64,000 nt of DNA, taken from Algoriphagus marinus (lineage in GTDB: Bacteria > Bacteroidota > Bacteroidia > Cytophagales > Cyclobacteriaceae). Positions 25,975 to 35,441 of the stretch are shown piece by piece; within the stretch, counting starts at the first letter, position 1, and each line of letters begins with the position of its first letter. The stretch is taken from the NCBI RefSeq assembly GCF_001936475.1, contig NZ_MSPQ01000001.1:372001-436000 (forward strand), read 5' to 3'. Both the position numbers and the translations under genes were made by a program. Under the pieces are notes generated by a model. That model did not search any database and was not told the origin of the DNA. It worked only from the letters and a program-made list of their open reading frames with translations.

Positions 25975-27129
25975 TTATGGGATTATTTTCCTAGGAATAT
26001 CTTTTGGCAAGCGAGTTAATAACTCATAATTGACCTGTTGGGTTGATTCCGAAAAGGAAGCTACTGTAATTTCCTTGCCTCGCTGTTTGCCAATCAGGAT
26101 TACCTCATCGCCGATTTTCACATTTTTCACTTTGCTGATATTCACAGCTATCGCATTCATTGTCACCGTTCCGACCACCTGGCAAAACTGCCCCTGAATC
26201 AATACTTGGCCTTGATTACTTAAAAGACGGCTGAATCCATGCCCATAGCCAACGGGAACAATTGCCATCTTCATATTTTCAAGGGCCATAAAGCTATTTC
26301 CATAACCCACAAATTCGCCCATTTTAACTTCCTTGAGGCTCATCACGGTACTCTTCCAGGTTATCAATCTCCGAAGTGGATTTTTATTGTTTTTTGGGAG
26401 ATCATGAAGTTTTGCAAAATAAGTCTCTTTGGTGGGCCAAAAACCATATCCGGCAATGCCTATTCGAACCATATCCATGATTGTTTCTGGAAAAATCAAG
26501 GTTGCTGCAGAGCAGGCAGTGTGAAATTTCTTGAAAGTTAAGCCTTGTTCTAAAAAGTAATCTTTAAACTCATGGTAAGAAGCAATCTGGTTTTTAACTC
26601 GAACAAAATTACTGACACTTTCTGCTCCGGCATAATGGGTACAAAGGCCTTCCAGTGAAATGGCTTCACTATTTTCCAAAAGTATAGTTGCCAGATTTTC
26701 TCGATCCTTCCATTCAAAGCCTGTCCTGTGAAAGCCAGTTTCTACCTCAATATGGACTTTGGCTCGGATTTGAGTGGTTTTTGAAATTGAAATTGCAGCC
26801 TTTAAACGATCAAAATCGAAAACGTAAAAGCTAATTCCTTTTTGGATTAGCTCTTCTAATTCTTCCAAATACAACATCCCTAAAATCATGATATCCGATT
26901 TTTTTTTAGAATGCTGAAATACTTCCAAAGCTTCGTCAGAGCTGAAAGTACTGAAATGTCTGATTCCTGCTTTTTCAGCAATTTCAACCATCTGAGCAAT
27001 CCCATGACCATAGGCATTCCCTTTTACCACTGCGGAAATAACCGGATCTGGTCCTATTTCCGATCGGATATACTTAATGTTTTGTCGGTATGCTTTAGCA
27101 CTGATTTCAAGGGAGGAGGTGGCAATCAT
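25975..27129 (-). CDS. alr: Alanine racemase
   Basis: Alr makes D-alanine for peptidoglycan with pyridoxal phosphate. The PLP lysine is Lys36 in AVVKGNAYGHG; the usual KANAYGHG has Ala where this one has Gly. GIAGYGFWP lies in the barrel, and the catalytic Tyr is in FVGYGNSFMA in the C-terminal beta domain. The 384-residue protein is the stand-alone form and is not fused to MurF, a fusion seen in many other Bacteroidota. It is convergent with aroE, with a 43-base gap. Confidence 0.94.
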   Translation of the reverse strand: MIATSSLEISAKAYRQNIKYIRSEIGPDPVISAVVKGNAYGHGIAQMVEIAEKAGIRHFSTFSSDEALEVFQHSKKKSDIMILGMLYLEELEELIQKGISFYVFDFDRLKAAISISKTTQIRAKVHIEVETGFHRTGFEWKDRENLATILLENSEAISLEGLCTHYAGAESVSNFVRVKNQIASYHEFKDYFLEQGLTFKKFHTACSAATLIFPETIMDMVRIGIAGYGFWPTKETYFAKLHDLPKNNKNPLRRLITWKSTVMSLKEVKMGEFVGYGNSFMALENMKMAIVPVGYGHGFSRLLSNQGQVLIQGQFCQVVGTVTMNAIAVNISKVKNVKIGDEVILIGKQRGKEITVASFSESTQQVNYELLTRLPKDIPRKIIP

Positions 27130-27213
27130 TGTGATTTTTAATTTCAGCCGAGAAATTAAGGACCTCTTTTACAGCATCCCAATTATCTGTTACTTTTATT
27201 TAAATTGATTGCT

Positions 27214-27807
27214 ATGAAAACAAAGTTTATTCCTGAAGATTCCAGAACTCGTTGTCCTTGGTGTCTCGGTTTTGCTGAATATGTCGCCTACCATGATACG
27301 GAATGGGGTGTGCCCGTATATGATGATCGAACACATTTCGAGTTTTTGGTACTGGAAAGTGCACAAGCTGGACTGAGTTGGTCTACCATTTTGAAAAAGC
27401 GGGAAGGTTATCGTAATGCGTTTGCAGACTTCGATTATGAGATCGTGGCAGAATTTCCGGAAAGCTATGTCCAGGAATTGCTACAGGATAAAAATATCAT
27501 TAGGAATGTTTTGAAAATCAGAGGGGCTATCAATAATGCCAAACGTTTTATGGAAGTCCAGCAGGAGTTTGGGTCTTTTTCGAATTATATCTGGGACTTT
27601 GTAGGTGGAAAAACTAAACAGAATTCTTTGAAATCTATGGAAAATGCACCTGCGACTAGCGAAGAATCTGATCGATTAGCCAAAGACATGAAGAAGCGAG
27701 GATTCAAGTTTTTAGGAAGTACCACCCTCTATGCCCATATGCAGGCTACAGGCTTGGTCAATGACCATTTAGAAGATTGCTTCCGATATAAGGATCTGAG
27801 ATTTTAA
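27214..27807 (+). CDS. tag: DNA-3-methyladenine glycosylase I
   Basis: Tag excises 3-methyladenine from alkylated DNA. The family pattern is clear: RCPWCLGFAEYVAYHDTEWG, then ESAQAGLSWSTILKKRE, and LKKRG-type MKKRGFKFLGSTTLYAHMQ with NDHLEDC near the C-terminus. The cysteines and His of the structural zinc site are present. ATG 27214 is preferred to a TTG nine bases upstream. TACTTTTA upstream is a one-mismatch -7 box. Its stop overlaps the nhaD stop through a shared TTAA. Confidence 0.95.
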   Translation: MKTKFIPEDSRTRCPWCLGFAEYVAYHDTEWGVPVYDDRTHFEFLVLESAQAGLSWSTILKKREGYRNAFADFDYEIVAEFPESYVQELLQDKNIIRNVLKIRGAINNAKRFMEVQQEFGSFSNYIWDFVGGKTKQNSLKSMENAPATSEESDRLAKDMKKRGFKFLGSTTLYAHMQATGLVNDHLEDCFRYKDLRF

Positions 27808-29315
27808 GCGAAAGCGAAGAAGATCAACCAAACCAAGAATAGAATTGGTAATAATACTGGAAGTGAGAATCGGATGATGTAGCCAAAGAAAGAAGGCATC
27901 TTGATCCCGCTTTGTTCCGCAATGGATTTTACCATGAAGTTCGGTCCATTCCCAATGTAAGTCATCGCTCCAAAGAACACGGAGGCAATTGCAATAGCCA
28001 TCAATTGGAATGCAGAATCCTCATAACCATTTGCAGCGAATGTTCTCACTTCTTCGATATTATTGATAGAAGCTCCTTCTGATGCCATAGCGGCAGCTAA
28101 GAAATTCAGGTAAGTTGGAGCGTTATCCAAAAACCCGGATAGTACCCCCGTACCCCAATAAAGTGTATTGTGTGTAATCAAAGCCGCTCCCTCTGGTGAC
28201 TTGGCAAAAATCCCCACGAGCTCTAGTGCAGGCATCATAGTTCCAAAGATTCCTATGAAGATAAATGCTACTTCCCGAATTGGCTCAAAGTTGAACTCAT
28301 TGCCCTTGATGGCTCTTTGATCAGCAAATTTGTATGAAAACACAGCTACAGAAAGCATGATTAGTTCTCGGATAAATGAGAATTTCTGACCTTCATAATG
28401 GATCGCGGGCACACCCTCAATCACATTTGGATCTAGAAATACAGAACAAATGATGATAAATAACCATCCGAAATTCCGGACTCCGATCAATGAAAATTTG
28501 TTTGAATAGGTGATGTCTTCAATTTCCGCATCATCAGAAGTCTTGCCAAACTTTTTGTCAATGAAGTAAAACACCCCAGCTAGAAGAAGTAATGCAAAAA
28601 TCCATGCAGGCCAGTTATGCTCTAATGTCCAGAAAAATGGAATTCCCTTTAAGAATCCAAGAAATAGTGGTGGATCTCCGATTGGAGTTAATGAACCTCC
28701 AATATTGCTGACCATAAAGATGAAGAAAATGATATGGTAGGCTTGGATGTTTCCTTTATTCAATCGGATAAAAGGCCGAATCAAAAGCATGGAAGCACCC
28801 GTAGTTCCTATCAAATTTGAGATCAAAGCTCCAATCAATAGCAAGGAAACATTGGCCATTGGTGTTGCCTTTTTATCAATCTCAATTAATATTCCTCCCG
28901 ATGCGATGTAAAGTGAAGCCAATAGGGCTATAAACTGAACATATTCTGCCATCGCATGTACAGGGCTATGCACATTCCCTAAAATAAATAGATAGTAAAA
29001 GACGACCAGTATCGCCAACCCTATGGCAATTTTCGGGTAGTTTTTGTGCCAGAAATGCTCATAAAACAAAGGACCCGTCGCAATCATCAACAGGAGCATT
29101 ACAAAAGGAATCACTAGCCAAACCGGAGCCGCATGCGCATCTCCGTGCTCACTGGCATTTGCTTCATGATCCTCTGCAGCATCTCCATGTATCTCATCAT
29201 TTGCTTCTTGAACAACTTCTGTTTCTGGATTCTGCGCTGAAACAGTGGATACATGAAAGCTTCCAAAAAATAGTAATCCGAAGAAAATGGAAAAACTAAG
29301 GATAAAATTTTTCAT
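27804..29315 (-). CDS. nhaD: Na+/H+ antiporter NhaD
   Basis: NhaD exchanges Na+ or Li+ for protons across the inner membrane and supports salt and alkaline tolerance, in keeping with a marine or saline habitat. The 503-residue protein has about 12 membrane helices with segments typical of the family, such as NLIGTTGASMLLIRP, FIFMVSNIGGSLTPIGDPPLF and GFLDNAPTYLNFL. The N-terminus is odd: a cleavable-looking signal peptide (to about residue 28), then about 35 residues rich in His, Asp and Glu (for example EIHGDAAEDHEANASEHGDAH), presumably periplasmic. It stands alone between tag and gdh. Confidence 0.93.
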   Translation of the reverse strand: MKNFILSFSIFFGLLFFGSFHVSTVSAQNPETEVVQEANDEIHGDAAEDHEANASEHGDAHAAPVWLVIPFVMLLLMIATGPLFYEHFWHKNYPKIAIGLAILVVFYYLFILGNVHSPVHAMAEYVQFIALLASLYIASGGILIEIDKKATPMANVSLLLIGALISNLIGTTGASMLLIRPFIRLNKGNIQAYHIIFFIFMVSNIGGSLTPIGDPPLFLGFLKGIPFFWTLEHNWPAWIFALLLLAGVFYFIDKKFGKTSDDAEIEDITYSNKFSLIGVRNFGWLFIIICSVFLDPNVIEGVPAIHYEGQKFSFIRELIMLSVAVFSYKFADQRAIKGNEFNFEPIREVAFIFIGIFGTMMPALELVGIFAKSPEGAALITHNTLYWGTGVLSGFLDNAPTYLNFLAAAMASEGASINNIEEVRTFAANGYEDSAFQLMAIAIASVFFGAMTYIGNGPNFMVKSIAEQSGIKMPSFFGYIIRFSLPVLLPILFLVWLIFFAFA

Positions 29316-29441
29316 TTATTTAATAGGTTCGGCTGGGTAAACTGTCAAGTTCAATATACTAGTTGGCTTGGGTGAATTTCACTAATGAACTTCTGCTAAA
29401 CTACTGATTTTGGATGAAACTCCACAATCCTCAAAGAGTAG

Positions 29442-29476
29442 TCCGATGGAATTAATCAAAAATTAACTCCATCGGA
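29442..29476. repeat. Hairpin-forming inverted repeat between nhaD and gdh
   Basis: TCCGATGGAATTAAT and ATTAACTCCATCGGA form a 15-base stem with one mismatch and a five-base loop (CAAAA). It lies 19 bases beyond the gdh stop. There is no T run on the minus-strand exit, so it may be a weak terminator or a transcript-end stabiliser. Confidence 0.5.
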
Positions 29477-29495
29477 TGGATCTTATACACTGAAA

Positions 29496-30722
29496 TTACA
29501 CGAGTTGTGCCAAAGCTATTTTAAAGGAGCTTTCTGCCAGTTTGGTTTTTTCAGGATTTTCGGCATGTGTCTTTTCCAAGGCCTTTCGAATGGTTCTGCT
29601 TACATCATCGAAAATAGCCTGATCAGTCACTTCCGCTTTATCACTCATGAGGTAGGCAAATACTCGAGCCATCCCGCAATTTGCGATAAAATCAGGAATC
29701 AAGGCTATTCGATCATCTGTCCAGGCTCCGATTGGACCAAAGAAAATCTCCGAATCCGCAAAAGGCACATTAGCGCCACAAGAGATCACCTCTAATCCAG
29801 CTTCAACCATCCGCTCAGCTTGGGATTTAGTGATCAGTCTGGAAGCTGCTGCAGGGATAAAGATTTCGCTTTTCAGATCCCAGATTTTTTCATTCAGTTC
29901 ATCAAAAGGAATGAGATCGTCTGCGACCAATTTATTTCCGGATCGGTTTAGGAATAATTCCCTTACCTCGTCCAGACTATAACCATTTTCATTGATCAAT
30001 CCTCCCTCACGGTCGATAATACCAACAATTTTGACCCCTTCCACTGCCAAAAAGCAAGCTGCAGCTGCACCTACATTTCCCCAGCCTTGAATGACTGCTC
30101 TTTTTCCTTTTAGCTCACCTCCCCATAATTGATAATAGTGTCTCACTGCTTCCGAGACTCCATATCCTGTAATCATGTCAGCGACGGTATATTTCTTTAC
30201 TCCGTTTGGGGTGAAATTTGGATCCTCTAGCACCTTGGATACTCCTTGACGAAGCTGTCCTATTTTTCTGATTTTTTGTGGTTCAGTAGCATGAAAATGA
30301 CCGTTGACGATCCCTTCCTGTGGGTGCCAAAGACCAAATGATTCTGTCACAGGGATTACCTCATGGATTTCATCCACATTCATGTCTCCTCCAGTACCAT
30401 AGTAATTTTTCAATAATGGCATCACAGCCTTGTACCAACGCTCTAGGACACCAGCCTTTCTTGGGTCATTGGGATCAAAATTTATCCCGGACTTTGCGCC
30501 CCCTATAGCCGGTCCTGAGACGGTGAATTTCACCTCCATGGTTTTTGCCAAGGATTCTACCTCACGCTTATCCAGTCCTTTTCGCATCCGCGTACCACCT
30601 CCGGCTGCGCCACCTCTGAGTGAATTGATCACCACCCAGCCTTCTGCTTCTGATTCGCTATCGCTCCATTCAAAGACAATTTCCGGCTGTTTATTTTCAA
30701 ACTTCTTTAATAATTCCTGCAT
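29496..30722 (-). CDS. Glu/Leu/Phe/Val family dehydrogenase
   Basis: The protein oxidatively deaminates an amino acid, most likely glutamate, linking nitrogen and carbon metabolism. The N-terminal part shows GGAAGGGTRMRKG and GPAIGGAKSGINFDP with the catalytic Lys. TGYGVSEAVRHYY and GWGNVGAAAACFLA mark the nucleotide-binding Rossmann domain. The length of 408 residues and several sequence details (for instance NSLRGGAAGGGTRM in place of the usual GGxR segment) differ from classical GdhA, so the amino acid used is uncertain. A TAnnTTTG box lies 25 bases before its ATG. Confidence 0.9.
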   Translation of the reverse strand: MQELLKKFENKQPEIVFEWSDSESEAEGWVVINSLRGGAAGGGTRMRKGLDKREVESLAKTMEVKFTVSGPAIGGAKSGINFDPNDPRKAGVLERWYKAVMPLLKNYYGTGGDMNVDEIHEVIPVTESFGLWHPQEGIVNGHFHATEPQKIRKIGQLRQGVSKVLEDPNFTPNGVKKYTVADMITGYGVSEAVRHYYQLWGGELKGKRAVIQGWGNVGAAAACFLAVEGVKIVGIIDREGGLINENGYSLDEVRELFLNRSGNKLVADDLIPFDELNEKIWDLKSEIFIPAAASRLITKSQAERMVEAGLEVISCGANVPFADSEIFFGPIGAWTDDRIALIPDFIANCGMARVFAYLMSDKAEVTDQAIFDDVSRTIRKALEKTHAENPEKTKLAESSFKIALAQLV

Positions 30723-30747
30723 GAATATTTGGGTTTTTATTGCTGCG

Positions 30748-30755
30748 CAAAAATA
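30748..30755 (-). promoter_or_regulatory. -7 promoter box (TATTTTTG) of the Glu/Leu/Phe/Val dehydrogenase gene
   Basis: An exact TAnnTTTG match on the minus strand lies 25 bases before the ATG, giving a predicted leader of about 20 bases. Confidence 0.5.
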
Positions 30756-30796
30756 TAAAAATTAATACTGCTACCTAGCTACAGAAGGAGTATCGG

Positions 30797-31870
30797 TTAT
30801 CCAAAGATCATACCCCCGGAGGAATCCCGATCGGCTCCGGTGACACTGCTTAAGCAATTAATTTCTCCCCTAAGTCTTAAAACACCAAGGAAACCAAATA
30901 TTAATGCTTCTTTAAATTCGATTAGTTGGGGCGCTGTTTTTAGGATAGTTATAGCAGCATTAAGATGATTTTCAAGGGATTGGATAAAGAATTCATTGTA
31001 TGCGCCACCTCCTGTCAAGAGTACTTTTGGATTAGCATTGCTGGAAAAATCTTTAATCACAGTACTGATTTGAAATGCATAATGGTCAATCAAAGTGGCA
31101 AGAATATCCTTTTCAGAAGCTTGAGAAGCCGAAATCAGGGGGAGGAAATCTTTTTCAAGATCTTCTCTTCCCAGAGATTTTGCGCTGTTTTTTTTATAGA
31201 AGGAAATTGAATTTAGACCTTTCAAGAGGTTTTGGTCTACTTTCCCCTCACTGGCCCATTTCCCTTGGTCATCGTAATCAGCTCCCAAAATTTTTGCTTG
31301 GGGATTGAGAAGAAGATTAAACGGACAAGTATCGAATGCGATTCGCTTTCCTTCCCAGTTCATACTGATGTTTGCGATTCCTCCGAGATTGATACAAAAA
31401 TCCATTTCCGGAAAAAGCAACTCATCTCCTATCGGCACCAGTGGCGCTCCCTGTCCTCCCAGTTGTACATCCAGCATTCTAAAATCATTGATGACTTTGA
31501 TTCCGGTTTGTTGATACAATGCCCAACCGTTTCCTATTTGTAAACTCAGTCCTTTTTCAGGCTGATGATATACTGTATGACCATGGCTGCAAATTGCATC
31601 CGGCTTACAACGGTATTTTTTGCAAAACTGATTTACTTGTTCGCCCATCCAATTCCCAAATCTGACATCAAGGATAGACAGCTCCAGTCCAGAAAGTGTA
31701 TGACTTCTCATCAAGTCCAATTCAAGAGTTTTGGGAAAAGGAGAAGTTTCTGCCTCTAAAATTTGAAATGACCAAGATGAATCCTTATTGAATTCGCACA
31801 GAGCCAAGTCCAATCCATCTCCCGATGTGCCTGACATTAGACCTATAACTGTGTAGCTGGAGTGGTTCAT
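30797..31870 (-). CDS. anmK: Anhydro-N-acetylmuramic acid kinase
   Basis: AnmK phosphorylates and opens 1,6-anhydro-N-acetylmuramic acid, recycling peptidoglycan fragments. The ATP-binding signature GLMSGTSGDGLDLAL is at about residues 10-24. CSHGHTVYHQP, LGGIANIS and LLTGGGAYNEF follow in the usual order. Length (357) fits. The murQ etherase that would normally follow in the pathway is not nearby. gdh lies downstream in the same orientation with 74 bases and its own promoter box. Confidence 0.95.
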   Translation of the reverse strand: MNHSSYTVIGLMSGTSGDGLDLALCEFNKDSSWSFQILEAETSPFPKTLELDLMRSHTLSGLELSILDVRFGNWMGEQVNQFCKKYRCKPDAICSHGHTVYHQPEKGLSLQIGNGWALYQQTGIKVINDFRMLDVQLGGQGAPLVPIGDELLFPEMDFCINLGGIANISMNWEGKRIAFDTCPFNLLLNPQAKILGADYDDQGKWASEGKVDQNLLKGLNSISFYKKNSAKSLGREDLEKDFLPLISASQASEKDILATLIDHYAFQISTVIKDFSSNANPKVLLTGGGAYNEFFIQSLENHLNAAITILKTAPQLIEFKEALIFGFLGVLRLRGEINCLSSVTGADRDSSGGMIFG

Positions 31871-31972
31871 GGGTTAAATTTTGTTAAGTAGCTGCTAGCT
31901 CAAAGATAAATTAACATTGATAAAATGACCTGCTTTTTATAATGGCTATTTTGCACACCTAATATTCATCCC

Positions 31973-32689
31973 TTGGCAAATCTGATCATTGATATAGGTA
32001 ATACTCGAATCAAAGCTGCGCTTTTTAATCAGGAAGCGCTGCTTTGGGAGGCCGCATATGAAGACTTGGCTCAGGCAAAAGAAGGTTTTGATTCTCTGCA
32101 GTTTGAAGATTGTCTGATTAGTTCGGTGCGCTGGACTTATGAGGAGCTTCGGAAGGAATTTCAATTTGATTTTCTTTTTTTAACTCATGAGACTGCTTTT
32201 CCAATCCAAAATCAATATGCCTCTCCCCACACCCTTGGGCTGGACAGGATTGCTGCAGCTGTTGGAGCATGGTCCAAATCCGGAGGTAAGCCTGTTTTAG
32301 CAATTGATCTGGGAAGTTGTATCACTTATGAGTTGGTCACTGAAAGAGGGCAATACCTCGGAGGAGCGATCAGTCCAGGCCTGAGGATGCGGGCCAAAGC
32401 GATGAATCAATTTACAGCTAGGCTTCCTTTGGTCGAATTGAATCAAATACCGACTGAATTATATGGTAGCACAACAGTTCAATGCATGCAGATCGGAATC
32501 TGGTCTGGTGTCCGATATGAAATAGTCGGTCAAATCAATGGGTATCAGCAAGAATTTCCACAATTAAAGGTCTTTGTTTGTGGAGGAGACGCACAATCTT
32601 TTGATTCATTAGTAAAAGACCACATATTTGTAGTCCCAAATTTGGTCCTTTTTGGATTGAATGCTATTCTAAACCACAATGTTGAGTAA
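31973..32689 (+). CDS. coaX: Type III pantothenate kinase
   Basis: CoaX phosphorylates pantothenate in the first step of coenzyme A synthesis. The fold markers are LIIDIGNTRIKAALF at the N-terminus, LAIDLGSCITYELV in the middle, and GGAISPGLRMRAKAM after it. The start is TTG at 31973: residues MANLIIDIGNTR match the family N-terminus exactly, and no ATG lies close. The length is 238 residues. Its end overlaps the outer-membrane protein gene by 11 bases, so the two are one transcript. Confidence 0.94.
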   Translation: MANLIIDIGNTRIKAALFNQEALLWEAAYEDLAQAKEGFDSLQFEDCLISSVRWTYEELRKEFQFDFLFLTHETAFPIQNQYASPHTLGLDRIAAAVGAWSKSGGKPVLAIDLGSCITYELVTERGQYLGGAISPGLRMRAKAMNQFTARLPLVELNQIPTELYGSTTVQCMQIGIWSGVRYEIVGQINGYQQEFPQLKVFVCGGDAQSFDSLVKDHIFVVPNLVLFGLNAILNHNVE

Positions 32690-33962
32690 AATCAAATTGC
32701 AATTGCTGGGTGTACTCTGCACCCTTTTCTTATTTAGTGAAGTCTCTGCTCAGACCAGTTCCTCGACCTACAGTGCATTGGGTTTGGGAGAGTTTAATTA
32801 TTCCGGAAGTGCCACCAATCAAGCAATGGGTGGACTTGGAATAAGCTATGGTACAGGCTGGAGCGTGAATTTTGTAAACCCCGCCTTATCCACTCGAAAT
32901 ACTATTTTCAATTTTGAGGCGGCCCTGAATTACAAAAAATTAAATGTGAATAATGGAAGCGAAACCTCCGATGTGGATGGTGGAGGACTTTCATACGTTG
33001 CCTTTTCACTTCCTGTAAAGTCTGGAAAAACAACACTTGGTCTTGGCTTAAATCAAATCAGCTCTGTAAATTATCGCTTGCTGATCAATAGCCAAGTCAA
33101 TAATGCAACGATTAATGCTAATAATTTTATCAGAGGTGATGGTGGAATCTCTGAGGCCTATCTGAGTGCGGGATTTGTTGTTGCAAAAAATTTGAGTCTA
33201 GGCATACAGGGATCCTATTTATTTGGATCTTCTATCCGAACTAACCAATTGAGGTTGACCGACACTTTAGGAGTGGATGTGGGCATTCCATCTGAATATT
33301 ATGAAAGATTAACAGTTTCAGATGTGGGGTATAAATTGGGTGCACATTACATGGTTCCACTTGGTGAAAAGAAGAATTTACACTTAGGAGCGATCTATGA
33401 AAACTTAGGGGCTGTCAATGGTAAGGCATTTGCCAAATTAGCCGCGATTGGTCAAGCCAATGACCTTGATACTGATGGTGATTTGATCGCCAATGATGAG
33501 CCTGGAAGTGTCTATATTCCAAATCGTTATGGGTTTGGTTTTTCCTTCGAAAAAGTGAATAAATATGCGATTGGACTAGAAGGTCAATACCAGGATTTCA
33601 AACAATATCGATCATTTTTGGATGACCCGACCCAGTTGAAAGAAGCTATCAAAATAGGTTTAGGATTTCAAATTGTTCCGGATTACTTGGCTATTGATAA
33701 CTCGCTGAAGCGAAGTACTTATCGATTTGGATTGGAGTTTCAACAGACTCCCTACTATTTGAACAATACCAATATCAATGATCTTGGCATCAACTTTGGA
33801 GCTTCCCTACCACTGAACCAACTTTCTTTATTAAACCTTGCAATGAAGGTAGGACAACGTGGAACAACTAATAATGGACTCATCAGAGAAAACTATATCA
33901 ACTTCACGTTAGGCTTCTCATTGAATGATAATAGCTGGTTCTATAAACGCGTATTTGAATAA
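32679..33962 (+). CDS. Outer-membrane beta-barrel protein, FadL/OmpP1-like
   Basis: A signal peptide ends at about residue 24 (FSEVSAQ). The remaining 400 residues alternate polar and hydrophobic positions with many Gly and Asn residues, as in an outer-membrane beta barrel. The opening SSSTYSALGLGEFNYSGSATNQAMGG-type segment, with VNPALSTRNT, is typical of the Bacteroidota FadL/OmpP1/TodX-like group. Such proteins can carry hydrophobic compounds or have structural roles; the substrate is unknown. It is coupled to coaX by an 11-base overlap. Confidence 0.8.
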   Translation: MLSKIKLQLLGVLCTLFLFSEVSAQTSSSTYSALGLGEFNYSGSATNQAMGGLGISYGTGWSVNFVNPALSTRNTIFNFEAALNYKKLNVNNGSETSDVDGGGLSYVAFSLPVKSGKTTLGLGLNQISSVNYRLLINSQVNNATINANNFIRGDGGISEAYLSAGFVVAKNLSLGIQGSYLFGSSIRTNQLRLTDTLGVDVGIPSEYYERLTVSDVGYKLGAHYMVPLGEKKNLHLGAIYENLGAVNGKAFAKLAAIGQANDLDTDGDLIANDEPGSVYIPNRYGFGFSFEKVNKYAIGLEGQYQDFKQYRSFLDDPTQLKEAIKIGLGFQIVPDYLAIDNSLKRSTYRFGLEFQQTPYYLNNTNINDLGINFGASLPLNQLSLLNLAMKVGQRGTTNNGLIRENYINFTLGFSLNDNSWFYKRVFE

Positions 33963-33994
33963 AATTATAAACAATCAAGATCAAACTAAGTAAT

Positions 33995-34002
33995 TACTTT
34001 TG
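33995..34002 (+). promoter_or_regulatory. -7 promoter box (TACTTTTG) of the exported TPR protein gene
   Basis: An exact TAnnTTTG match lies 53 bases before the ATG at 34056, giving the gene its own promoter downstream of the barrel-protein gene. Confidence 0.5.
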
Positions 34003-34055
34003 TCAAAAAAATTAATATCCTTAAAATTGATCCCCGAATTAAACCGAATAATAAG

Positions 34056-35357
34056 ATGAAACTGAAAGCTACACTACTGGCTCTATCTGCTGTCCTCCTG
34101 GCAGGTATGGTTCAAGCACAAGACGGATGGAATTGGCCTGCCGATCCAGCTCAAGAGGCGAAAGCAAGAGAATTGAACGCCGCCTATACGGATTACATGA
34201 AGTCAGAACAATTTGTGGATGCTACTCATCCATTGAATTGGTTGCTGGTGAATGTTCCTGAGTTGAATGAATCAATCTACATCAATGGCGTAAATATCTA
34301 CAAAGGCGCTGCAGATGAAGTAACTGATGCTGCCAAAAAAGGAGTTTATCAGGATTCTGTGATTGCGATCTATGAAAAAAGAGGTGAGCTTTTCAATAAC
34401 GAATCCAATTGGATTGAAAACAAAGCTTATTACGGATACCAGTTTTATAAAAGTGATAAGGACAAATTGAAAGGTGCTATTGCAGATTTTGAAAAAGCAA
34501 TGGAGCTAAACGGGACAATTAATTATCAATTGACCGCAGCATACTTTGATTTGGTTTATCGTAATTATGCTTACAACAAGGCTTACACTGGTGAAGAGAT
34601 CCTTGCGATTCATGATAAAATCCAAGCTATGCTAGATACTGAGGCTGCTAAAGGTACAGATGTAACCAATCAAAAAGGTACTTTGGAGCAACTGTTGGTG
34701 GCGATGGAATTAATTGATTGCGATTTCATCGAAAATACTATGGGATCAAAATTGAAGGCTGATCCTACCAATGAAGTATTGGCTGATCAAATTTTCAAGT
34801 ATTCTGTACAGTATAAATGCTTCTCCTCTGCTGCTTTCCTCCAAGCATTGGAGATTAAACACGCTAAGGAGCCTAGCTTCTCTACCTCTCAGGTAATTGC
34901 TATGCGATACATGCAGGAGGATCAGTCAGACAAAGCTGAGGGAATGTGGAATCAGGCTTATACATTAGCCGAAAATGCTACTCAGAAATCAGATGCTAAA
35001 ATGGAGCTTGCGAAAATCTATGCGAAGCAGGGCAAAAAGTCTGCGGCTAGAGCTGCTGCAAAAGAAGCTGCTGAATTGGACAACTCTAAAACCTCTGATG
35101 CTTATTCTTTGATTGGTGGCATGTACATGAACTCATTCAATGATTGTAAAGGAGGCGAAAGTAGAATTAAGGATAGATCAATCTATATCGCTGCTTACAA
35201 TGCTTACCAACGTGCTGGCGATTCTCAAGGTATGGCGAGTGCTCGAAATCAATTTCCTTCAAGAGAAGAGGTCTTCACTGAAGGAATGCAAGTTGGAGCA
35301 ACTCTTAACACAGGATGCTGGATTGGTGAGACAGTGACTTTGGCGACAAGAGATTAA
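34056..35357 (+). CDS. Exported TPR-like protein
   Basis: The 433-residue product has a signal peptide (cleavage after about residue 21, GMVQAQ). A helical, repeat-rich body follows, with segments such as IADFEKAMELNGTINYQ and ELAKIYAKQGKKSAARAAAKE that resemble TPR helices. It should sit in the periplasm. Helical scaffolds of this sort between an outer-membrane protein and LptC suggest a role in outer-membrane assembly, but there is no direct evidence. It has its own upstream -7 box and a terminator downstream. Confidence 0.78.
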   Translation: MKLKATLLALSAVLLAGMVQAQDGWNWPADPAQEAKARELNAAYTDYMKSEQFVDATHPLNWLLVNVPELNESIYINGVNIYKGAADEVTDAAKKGVYQDSVIAIYEKRGELFNNESNWIENKAYYGYQFYKSDKDKLKGAIADFEKAMELNGTINYQLTAAYFDLVYRNYAYNKAYTGEEILAIHDKIQAMLDTEAAKGTDVTNQKGTLEQLLVAMELIDCDFIENTMGSKLKADPTNEVLADQIFKYSVQYKCFSSAAFLQALEIKHAKEPSFSTSQVIAMRYMQEDQSDKAEGMWNQAYTLAENATQKSDAKMELAKIYAKQGKKSAARAAAKEAAELDNSKTSDAYSLIGGMYMNSFNDCKGGESRIKDRSIYIAAYNAYQRAGDSQGMASARNQFPSREEVFTEGMQVGATLNTGCWIGETVTLATRD

Positions 35358-35375
35358 ATCCTAATAATTTATAAG

Positions 35376-35405
35376 AAAAGGCAGTCTATATGGCTGCCTT
35401 TTTTA
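35376..35405 (+). terminator. Rho-independent terminator
   Basis: The stem AAAAGGCAG/CTGCCTTTT (35376-35384 and 35394-35402) has a nine-base loop and a T run. It separates the exported TPR gene from lptC. Confidence 0.82.
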
Positions 35406-35429
35406 GTTTCTATGCAGCGAGTTTTGACC

Positions 35430-35437
35430 TATCTTTG
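35430..35437 (+). promoter_or_regulatory. -7 promoter box (TATCTTTG) of lptC
   Basis: An exact TAnnTTTG match ends four bases before the chosen ATG at 35442. TTTC lies 19 bases upstream of it, close to the -33 consensus TTTG. A leaderless message is predicted, which supports ATG 35442 over ATG 35412. Confidence 0.62.
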
Positions 35438-35441
35438 TGTT

